Assembly: GCA_009778255.1 (NCBI GenBank)
Contig: WRKD01000144.1
Coordinates: 1-9,240 of the forward strand
DNA from: Bacillota bacterium
GTDB taxonomy: Bacteria; Bacillota; Dehalobacteriia; UBA4068
Length of the DNA stretch: 9,240 nt
Direction: 5' to 3'
Position numbers and translations under genes: made by a program. Position 1 is the first letter of the stretch, and every line of letters starts with the position of its first letter. The notes under the pieces are model-generated. The model worked only from the letters and a program-made list of their open reading frames with translations, made no database searches and had not been told where the DNA came from. Below, one piece after another: positions 1-6,300 of this stretch.

Positions 1-140
1 TAGGCTGTGGCTACCGCGCCGCCCACTTTCGATAAGCTCAGTGTTATAGCAGCCGTTAGAGTTGTCTTGCCATGATCAACGTGACCGATCGTTCCCACAT
101 TAACATGGGGTTTTGTTCTTTCAAATTTTTGCTTCGCCAT
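1..140 (-). CDS. tuf: Elongation factor Tu, N-terminal fragment (cut by the window edge)
   Basis: EF-Tu is the cytoplasmic GTPase that delivers aminoacyl-tRNA to the ribosomal A site. Only the first 46 codons and two bases of the next are present; the rest lies beyond position 1. The protein begins MAKQKFERTKPHVNVGTIGH, the standard EF-Tu opening, and the G1/P-loop GHVDHGKT sits at residues 19-26. The ATG start (138-140) follows an AGGAGGG ribosome binding site (148-154 on the complement) by 7 nt, so the start is secure. It lies 92 bp after fusA on the same strand, as in most bacterial str operons. No break or frameshift is seen in the visible part. Many bacteria carry a second tuf copy; this window cannot show whether that is so here. 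Confidence 0.97.
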   Translation of the reverse strand, partial: MAKQKFERTKPHVNVGTIGHVDHGKTTLTAAITLSLSKVGGAVATA

Positions 141-232
141 TTTTATTCCCTCCTAATAATCTATAGTATATTCATTTTTAATCTATATCATACAGAGTAA
201 AAAACCCTGATTTTCTTTAAATGAATTTACTG
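141..232 (-). other. fusA-tuf intergenic region, AT-rich, with an imperfect 14-bp direct repeat
   Basis: This 92-bp gap separates the fusA stop from the tuf start. On the coding strand it contains TATGATATAGATTA (179-192) and TATACTATAGATTA (157-170), which match at 12 of 14 positions and are spaced 22 bp start to start. Each copy begins with a hexamer resembling a sigma-A -10 box (TATGAT and TATACT, each one mismatch from TATAAT). I could not find a convincing -35 box at 16-18 bp from either, so a separate tuf promoter is possible but not shown. The tuf ribosome binding site is at 148-154. No terminator with a T-run after a stem was seen, so read-through from fusA into tuf is the simplest reading. 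Confidence 0.4.
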
Positions 233-2308
233 TTAATAGCCATGCATTTTACTCACAATAATATCCGCCACATTTTTTGGCACATCCTCATAATGAGAAA
301 ACTGCATGGTATAAATGCCACGGCCCTGGGTTTTAGAACGCAGGTCTGTGGCATAACCAAACATTTGAGAAAGCGGCGCAAAACCACGTATAGCTTGAAT
401 ATTACCGCGAATATCAATACTTTCTACCCGACCACGGCGCGCGTTCAAATCACCAATCACATCACCCATATACTCATCCGGAGTTAAAATCTCAATCTTA
501 AAAACTGGTTCTAAAAGTACCGGGCTGGCTTTGGGCATGGCATCGCGAAAAGCCAAAGAACCTGCAACTTTAAAGGCTACCTCGGAAGAATCCACTTCGT
601 GATAAGAACCGTCCAGCAAGGTTGCTTTTACATCCACTACCGGGTAACCGGCCAGCACCCCGTTTTCTAAAGATTCACGAATACCGGCTTCAATGGGAGA
701 GATGAATTCTTTGGGTATGACCCCACCGACGATTTTGTTTTCAAAGGAAAAGCCATTGCCTGCTTCCTGCGGTGCAAACTCCACCACACAGTGTCCGTAT
801 TGACCATGTCCGCCGGTTTGTTTGATATAGCGGCCAACACCTTTAACCGTACCGCGAATAGTTTCTTTATAAGCTACCTGCGGTTTGCCCACATTTGCGT
901 CTACCCGGAATTCCCTCAGCAGCCGATCTACAATTATCTCTAAATGCAATTCACCCATACCGGCTATTAGTACCTGCCCTGTTTCGGTATTTGTGCGTAC
1001 GCGGAAAGTTGGGTCTTCTTCGGAAAGCTTTGTTAAAGCTGTACTCATTTTTTCCTGATCTGCAGTGGTTTTAGGTTCGATAGCCACGTCAATAACCGGG
1101 TCTGGAAAATCCATAGATTCCAGTATCACCACATTGTTTTCCAAACAAAGGGTATCGCCGGTCGTGGTATCGCGAAAACCTACCGAAGCTAAGATATCAC
1201 CTGCATAAGCTTCGCTTATTTCCTCACGGTGATTAGCGTGCATTTGCAGTAAACGACCAACGCGCTCACGCTTGCCTTTGGTGCTATTATACACATATGA
1301 ACCGTTTTTCAAGATACCGGAATACACGCGGAAAAAGGTTAGTTTGCCCACAAAAGGATCGCTGACTATTTTAAAGGATAAAGCAGAAAAAGGCTCCTCA
1401 TCGCGGGATAAGCGTATTACCTCTTCACCATCTTTATCTACGCCCTTAATGGGCGGTACATCGGTGGGTGCAGGGAGAAAATCAACTATAGCGTTTAATA
1501 GCTGTTGCACGCCTTTATTCTTAAATGAAGAGCCGCATAATACGGGATTGATCTTAACCGCCAAGGTAGCCTTACGTAAACCGCTAATCAGCTCTTCGGC
1601 ATCAAATTCTCCGTCTTCCAAATATTTATCCATCATATCTTCATTGTTTTCGGCAATTTCATCTATCATTTTTTGCCGGTAGGTGTTAGAGATTTCTTCA
1701 TATTCTTTTGGTATCTCAATTGTTTCAACTTCTTTTCCCGCTTCATCCTTATAAACAAAAGCCTGCATGCGAACAAGGTCGATAACGCCTTTAAAATCTT
1801 CTTCCGCACCTATGGGCAATTGAACCGCTACCGGGTTAGCGCCTAAGCGATCCCGCATCATTTCCATACCCCGGAAAAAATCGGCTCCTATCCTATCCAT
1901 TTTATTGATATAGGCTATGCGAGGTACGCCATAATGATCTGCCTGACGCCAGACGGTTTCACTTTGCGGCTCTACACCACCCACCGAGCAGAATACTGCA
2001 ACTGCACCATCTAATACACGTAAAGAGCGCTCTACCTCCACGGTAAAGTCAACGTGGCCGGGCGTGTCGATAATATTTATACGATGATCACGCCAAAAAC
2101 ACGTAGTAGCAGCAGAGGTAATGGTAATACCCCTTTCCTGCTCTTGCACCATATAGTCCATAGTAGCGGCGCCATCATGAACCTCACCTACGCGATGCAC
2201 TTTTCCTGTATAAAAGAGAATGCGCTCTGTGGTAGTGGTTTTGCCCGCGTCTATATGGGCCATAATGCCAATATTTCTGGTTTTTTCCAGTGGATACGTC
2301 CTAGGCAT
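233..2308 (-). CDS. fusA: Elongation factor G (EF-G)
   Basis: EF-G is the cytoplasmic translational GTPase that drives tRNA-mRNA translocation and, with RRF, ribosome recycling. The 691-residue protein has the usual EF-G length and shows every GTPase motif: G1 AHIDAGKT (17-24), G2 RGITI (59-63), G3 DTPGH (81-85, with the catalytic-type His85) and G4 NKMD (135-138). A GSSFKNKG segment follows in the G5 region. Domain IV is intact, with the GGHGQYGHCVVE segment and HEVDSSEVAFKVAGSLAFRDA-like sequence near the C-terminus, typical of canonical EF-G rather than a divergent EF-G-like paralogue or a tetracycline-protection protein. The ATG start (2306-2308) gives the expected MPRTYPLEKTRNIGI opening. 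It is preceded by AGGAGG (2319-2324 on the complement) at 10 nt, embedded in a GGATCC-containing stretch. It follows rpsG by 65 bp and precedes tuf. No anomaly was seen. Confidence 0.98.
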   Translation of the reverse strand: MPRTYPLEKTRNIGIMAHIDAGKTTTTERILFYTGKVHRVGEVHDGAATMDYMVQEQERGITITSAATTCFWRDHRINIIDTPGHVDFTVEVERSLRVLDGAVAVFCSVGGVEPQSETVWRQADHYGVPRIAYINKMDRIGADFFRGMEMMRDRLGANPVAVQLPIGAEEDFKGVIDLVRMQAFVYKDEAGKEVETIEIPKEYEEISNTYRQKMIDEIAENNEDMMDKYLEDGEFDAEELISGLRKATLAVKINPVLCGSSFKNKGVQQLLNAIVDFLPAPTDVPPIKGVDKDGEEVIRLSRDEEPFSALSFKIVSDPFVGKLTFFRVYSGILKNGSYVYNSTKGKRERVGRLLQMHANHREEISEAYAGDILASVGFRDTTTGDTLCLENNVVILESMDFPDPVIDVAIEPKTTADQEKMSTALTKLSEEDPTFRVRTNTETGQVLIAGMGELHLEIIVDRLLREFRVDANVGKPQVAYKETIRGTVKGVGRYIKQTGGHGQYGHCVVEFAPQEAGNGFSFENKIVGGVIPKEFISPIEAGIRESLENGVLAGYPVVDVKATLLDGSYHEVDSSEVAFKVAGSLAFRDAMPKASPVLLEPVFKIEILTPDEYMGDVIGDLNARRGRVESIDIRGNIQAIRGFAPLSQMFGYATDLRSKTQGRGIYTMQFSHYEDVPKNVADIIVSKMHGY

Positions 2309-2340
2309 AAAAAAGGATCCTCCTAGTTTTCCGCCCCCCA

Positions 2341-2364
2341 GCGAAAAGTCTTACGACTTCTCGC
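2341..2364 (-). promoter_or_regulatory. Intergenic RNA hairpin between rpsG and fusA, GNRA-type loop
   Basis: On the coding strand the arm GCGAGAAGTC, the loop GTAA and the arm GACTTTTCGC form a 10-bp stem with a 4-nt loop. All pairs are Watson-Crick except one G-U, which would be an A-C mismatch if the other strand were transcribed. This favours function in the mRNA sense. GUAA fits the GNRA tetraloop consensus and is closed by C-G. The hairpin begins 9 nt after the rpsG stop and ends 16 nt before the fusA ribosome binding site, followed by a run of six G. There is no T-tract, so it is not an intrinsic terminator. A role in mRNA stability, processing or tuning of fusA translation is inference only. 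Confidence 0.6.
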
Positions 2365-2373
2365 CTCTTTCCC

Positions 2374-2844
2374 CTACCATCTATAATGGGCAAAAGCCCT
2401 GTTGGCTTCGGCCATTTTATGGGTATCTTCACGTTTTTTAACCGCAGCGCCGCTATTATTTGCCGCATCCATAAGTTCACCGGCTAGCTTCTCTTGCATA
2501 CTATGACCACTGCGCTTGCGGGCGTACAATACCAACCAGCGTATACCTAAAGCTTGGCGGCGTTCCGCGCGCACTTCTACCGGTACCTGATAATTGGCGC
2601 CGCCCACACGGCGCGCCTTAACTTCCAATACGGGCATAACATTCTTCATGGCATTATTAAAAACATCCATGGGTTCCTGCCCGGTTTTCTTTGCAATAAT
2701 ATCGAATGCGCCGTATACGATGCTTTCCGCCACGCCTTTCTTTCCGTCGAGCATGATCTGGTTGATAAATTTTGTTAAAACTATGCTTTTATACACCGGA
2801 TCCGGCAACACCGTTATTTTGGCGACATTACCACGCCTTGGCAT
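2374..2844 (-). CDS. rpsG: 30S ribosomal protein S7
   Basis: S7 binds the 3' major domain of 16S rRNA, nucleates assembly of the 30S head and lies near the E site. The 156-residue length matches the common bacterial form. Diagnostic stretches are the MPRRG opening, VLPDPVY near residues 12-18, LDGKKGVAESIVYGAFDII, the conserved ARRVGGANYQVPVEV block, RRQALGIRWLV, and a C-terminus ending AHYRW. The ATG start (2842-2844) follows a strong AAGGAGGT site (2851-2858 on the complement) by 6 nt; the stop is TAG. It lies only 34 bp after rpsL, so the two are surely co-transcribed. In E. coli S7 represses its operon by binding a structured rpsL-rpsG spacer of about 100 nt. The spacer here is too short to hold that element. 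The N-terminus (GNVAKITVLPDP) differs a little from the more usual GPVPKR-type sequence, which is ordinary divergence. Confidence 0.98.
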   Translation of the reverse strand: MPRRGNVAKITVLPDPVYKSIVLTKFINQIMLDGKKGVAESIVYGAFDIIAKKTGQEPMDVFNNAMKNVMPVLEVKARRVGGANYQVPVEVRAERRQALGIRWLVLYARKRSGHSMQEKLAGELMDAANNSGAAVKKREDTHKMAEANRAFAHYRW

Positions 2845-2878
2845 TATACTACCTCCTTAATAATATTGCCTAAATAAC

Positions 2879-3262
2879 CTACTTTTTTGCTTTCTTAGGC
2901 CTTTTGGCGCCATATTTACTTCTGGCCTGATTACGGTTTGCTACGCCGGCTGTATCTAAAGCGCCGCGTATAATATGATAACGCACACCCGGCAGATCTT
3001 TTACCCTACCGCCACGTACTAAAGTTACAGAGTGTTCCTGTAAATTATGCCCTACTCCCGGTATATAAGCCGTAACTTCCACGCCATTTGCCAAACGAAC
3101 GCGCGCCACTTTGCGCAGAGCGGAATTTGGTTTTTTGGGAGTGGTGGTATAAACCCTGGTACATACGCCGCGTTTTTGAGGGCATTCGTTTAAGGCCGGC
3201 GCTGTAGATTTTTTCACGGTGACTTCGCGTTGATTACGCACCAACTGGTTAATGGTAGACAA
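2879..3262 (-). CDS. rpsL: 30S ribosomal protein S12
   Basis: S12 sits at the decoding centre of the 30S subunit and contributes to codon-anticodon fidelity. The 127-residue protein keeps the family core: CPQKRGVCTRVYTTTPKKPN (27-46), the GHNLQEHSV segment near 71-79, and RGGRVKDLPGVRYH (83-96). Lys43 and Lys88, whose substitution gives streptomycin resistance or dependence in other bacteria, are wild type. So are Asp89 (the methylthiolation site in E. coli) and Pro91. The start is TTG (3260-3262). It gives the conserved N-terminus (M)STINQLVR and lies 7 nt after an AAGGAGG site, and no ATG is available at this end. The stop is TAG. The gene follows rpoC by 106 bp and precedes rpsG by 34 bp. 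The L7Ae-type gene that often precedes rpsL in Firmicutes is missing. Confidence 0.98.
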   Translation of the reverse strand: MSTINQLVRNQREVTVKKSTAPALNECPQKRGVCTRVYTTTPKKPNSALRKVARVRLANGVEVTAYIPGVGHNLQEHSVTLVRGGRVKDLPGVRYHIIRGALDTAGVANRNQARSKYGAKRPKKAKK

Positions 3263-3269
3263 AACCCTT

Positions 3270-3276
3270 CCTCCTT
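3270..3276 (-). promoter_or_regulatory. Ribosome binding site that fixes the TTG start of rpsL
   Basis: The coding strand reads AAGGAGG here, 7 nt before the TTG at 3260-3262. This near-perfect Shine-Dalgarno sequence, with the conserved STINQLVR residues directly after the TTG, identifies it as the start codon. Confidence 0.85.
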
Positions 3277-3310
3277 CCCACGTTAATCTGTATATTAATT
3301 GTTAAATAAT

Positions 3311-3346
3311 CTAAAAAAGTTATGCAAAAGCTCTGTCATCTTTGCA
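3311..3346 (-). terminator. Weak terminator-like hairpin or attenuator after rpoC
   Basis: On the coding strand TGCAAA (3341-3346) and TTTGCA (3323-3328) form a 6-bp stem around a 12-nt loop. One further G-C pair is possible if a T is bulged. The stem is followed after 4 nt by six T (3313-3318). The stem is short and AT-rich and the T-run is not immediately adjacent, so termination would be partial at best. It lies 23 bp after the rpoC stop, where it could set the ratio of polymerase to ribosomal-protein transcripts. A chance inverted repeat in AT-rich DNA is a real alternative. Confidence 0.3.
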
Positions 3347-3368
3347 AAATAGCACGTTTACCATTGTA

Positions 3369-6300
3369 TCATTGTTCCAAGGTGTTGTCAATATTTTCCC
3401 TAACATTATTTGATAAGACAGCGAAATCGGCTTCCAAAGCTGCTAAATCATCATCCAGTAAAGGTATGCTCTTGTCTATCCTCTCCATATTATCTTCTAT
3501 ACTAGGTTTTAGAGGTTTTTCTTTTCCTTCGCCTGCCAGCGAAATATTATGGTAGCGAGAAAGCCCTGTACCAGCCGGTATCAGCTTGCCGATAATAACA
3601 TTTTCTTTTAAGCCCATTAAAGCGTCTACCTTACCTTTTATAGCCGCATCCGTGAGTACGCGTGTGGTTTCTTGGAAAGAGGCAGCCGAAAGGAAGGAAT
3701 CTGTAGCCAGCGATGCTTTGGTAATTCCTAATAACATAGGCTTCGCACTGGCAGGACTCAGGTTCTGCGCTATAATTGCCTCATTGACCTTTTCGAACTC
3801 AAAACTATCTACTAAGGCTCCGGGTAAAAGTACGGTATCGCCGGAATCTTCTATTTTGACTTTTTTCAGCATTTGGCGCACCATTACTTCAATATGCTTA
3901 TCATTGATATCCACGCCCTGCAAACGATAAACACGCTGTACTTCACGTAACAAATACATCTGAACACCGCGTATTCCCTTTACCGCTAACATATCGTGAG
4001 GGTTAACCGAACCCTCAGTGATCTCGTCGCCGGCTTCCACTATTTGGCCGTCGCTTACTTTTAAAGTAGAACCATAAGAAGCATGATACTCGGCTACAAT
4101 CTGCCCTTCTTCTGCGCCCATGCCTAAAATCTTAATATCGCGCCGGCCTTTATCTTCACCTATTTGTACACGCCCATCTGCTTCGGCAATTAAGCCCTGA
4201 CCTTTCGGTTTGCGCGCTTCAAATAATTCTTCAACGCGCGGTAAGCCCTGGGTAATATCGTCTCCGGCCACACCGCCGGTATGGAAAGTCCGCATGGTCA
4301 GCTGGGTACCTGGTTCACCGATAGATTGAGCGGCGATGATACCCACCGCCTCGCCGATATCTACCACATCGCCGGTGGCTAAATTTCTGCCATAGCATTT
4401 ACGGCACACGCCGTATTTAGTACGGCAGGTAAGAACAGAACGGATATTGACGCGCCGCTCCCCTTCCGGTTGCGTATTCAAATACTCTTCTATGGCTAAA
4501 GCCATATCTTGATCAATGAATTCTCCAGAACGCGCAATTATTTCGCCTGTTTCTTTATTAATTACCGTTGTATTAAGCACGCGGCCTTCGATTCGTTCCG
4601 CTAAAGGCTCGATATTAACTATTTCCTCTACCCATACGCCCTGTGTATCACCACAATCGTCTTCACGAACTATTACATCTTGAGCTACATCGACCAAACG
4701 ACGGGTCAAATAACCGGAATCTGCTGTACGCAATGCTGTATCTGCTAAGCCCTTTCTGGCGCCATGTGTAGAAATAAAGAACTCCAGCACCGTTAAGCCT
4801 TCGCGGAAATTAGCTTTAATAGGTAAATCGATAATACGCCCTGAAGGGTCGGCCATTAAACCACGCGCCCCTGCTAATTGACGAATCTGCTGCACATTTC
4901 CGCGCGCTCCGGAATTTGCCATCATAAAAATTGGATTGAATGGGTCGAGGCTATTCATAAGAGTACGCGTTACATCGTCGGTAGCCTGTTGCCATATACG
5001 TACCGTTTCGCTGTAGCGATCATTCTCATTGACCACACCCTGTTGATAAAATTGATCGATAGCCAGTACTTGATTTTCGGCATCCTGCATAATCTGTTTC
5101 TTTTCTTTGGGCACCTTGATATCTTCAATACCCACCGTGATACCGGCTTTAGTGGAATACTTAAAACCTAAAGATTTTATTCCGTCCAATAGCGTAGCGG
5201 CGCGTGAAATACCCAAGCGGCGATAACAACGGTCGACTATTACGCCTAACACTTTTTTATCTACCGTTGCGTTAAAATAGCCCATTTCTTGGCTCATAGG
5301 AATATCGTAATTGAAAATCAACCGGCCTACCGTGGTTCTAAAGCGCTTGAAGCGCCCGTCTGCATGAGTCTCGAACTCGCTTTCATCATTTTTGCTTTGC
5401 CATACGGTAGACCATTCCGGAGGTTTATTAACATAAATATAAGCATGGAGGTCTACATCATTGGTTTGATATGCATAATAAGCTTCATTATAGTTGACAA
5501 AGGCTTTGCCCTCTCCTTTGGCGCCTGCCCTGCCCACCGTAAGATAATAAGACCCCAGTACCATATCTTGAGTTGGTGTTGCCACCGGGCGCCCGTCTTT
5601 GGGGTTTAAAATATTATTGGAAGAGAGCATTAAAATACGCGCTTCAGCCTGAGCTTCTACAGAAAGTGGCACGTGAACGGCCATTTGATCTCCGTCGAAA
5701 TCTGCATTATAGGCAGTACAAACTAAGGGATGAATTTGTAAAGCCCGGCCTTCCACCAAAACGGGTTCAAAAGCTTGTATGCCTAAACGGTGCAAGGTCG
5801 GAGCACGATTCAACAGTACCGGATGTTCGGTAATAACCTGTTCTAATACATCCCATACTTCCGGCCGCACACGCTCTACCATACGTTTGGCATTCTTAAT
5901 ATTATGAGCATGGCCATCCCGCACCAAGCGCTTCATTACAAAAGGCTTAAACAGCTCCAAAGCCATTTCTTTGGGCAGGCCGCATTGATGCATTTTCAGT
6001 TCCGGACCCACAACAATAACAGAACGTCCCGAATAATCCACGCGCTTGCCCAGAAGATTTTGGCGAAAACGGCCCTGTTTTCCTTTAAGCATATCGGAAA
6101 GTGATTTTAAAGGCCGGTTACCGGGGCCGGTTACCGGCCTGCCGCGCCTACCGTTATCTATCAGGGCGTCTACAGCTTCTTGCAGCATACGTTTTTCATT
6201 GCGCACAATGATATCGGGCGCTCCTAAATCGAGCAAACGCTTCAAACGATTATTGCGGTTTATAACTCGGCGATACAAATCATTTAAATCTGAAGTGGCA

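Larger units (their letters stand above)
3263..3368 (-). other. rpoC-rpsL intergenic region with no gene
   Basis: This is the longest gap in the window, 106 bp, and it is AT-rich. It holds the weak hairpin with T-run and the rpsL ribosome binding site. A possible but poor promoter has TTGCAT (-35 like) and TAACAA (-10 like) separated by 17 bp, both with only partial consensus matches and overlapping the hairpin. No open reading frame of useful length fits. Many Firmicutes carry a gene of about 80 codons for an L7Ae-family kink-turn binding protein at this position; nothing of that size is possible here. Confidence 0.5.

Noticed and set aside
188..204. Short inverted repeat CAGGG / CTCTG with a T-rich loop between fusA and tuf
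   Set aside because: Only 5 bp with a G-U pair, and the T-run is in the loop rather than after the stem, so it is not a credible terminator.
221..487. Open frame of 88 codons on the + strand overlapping the fusA 3' end
   Set aside because: Almost all of it lies opposite fusA codons; no ribosome binding site precedes its ATG and the translation resembles nothing known to me.
1272..1682. Open frame of 136 codons on the + strand opposite fusA
   Set aside because: Antisense shadow of the EF-G gene; no recognisable protein features and no intergenic promoter region of its own.
2314..2321. AGGATCCT palindrome overlapping the fusA ribosome binding site
   Set aside because: An 8-bp palindrome without a loop cannot fold as a hairpin; it is too short to claim as an operator. 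A BamHI-like site at this spot also appears natural, because the flanking sequence continues as a normal str operon.
2879..3262. Possible streptomycin-resistance allele of rpsL
   Set aside because: Lys43, Lys88 and Pro91 are all the wild-type residues.
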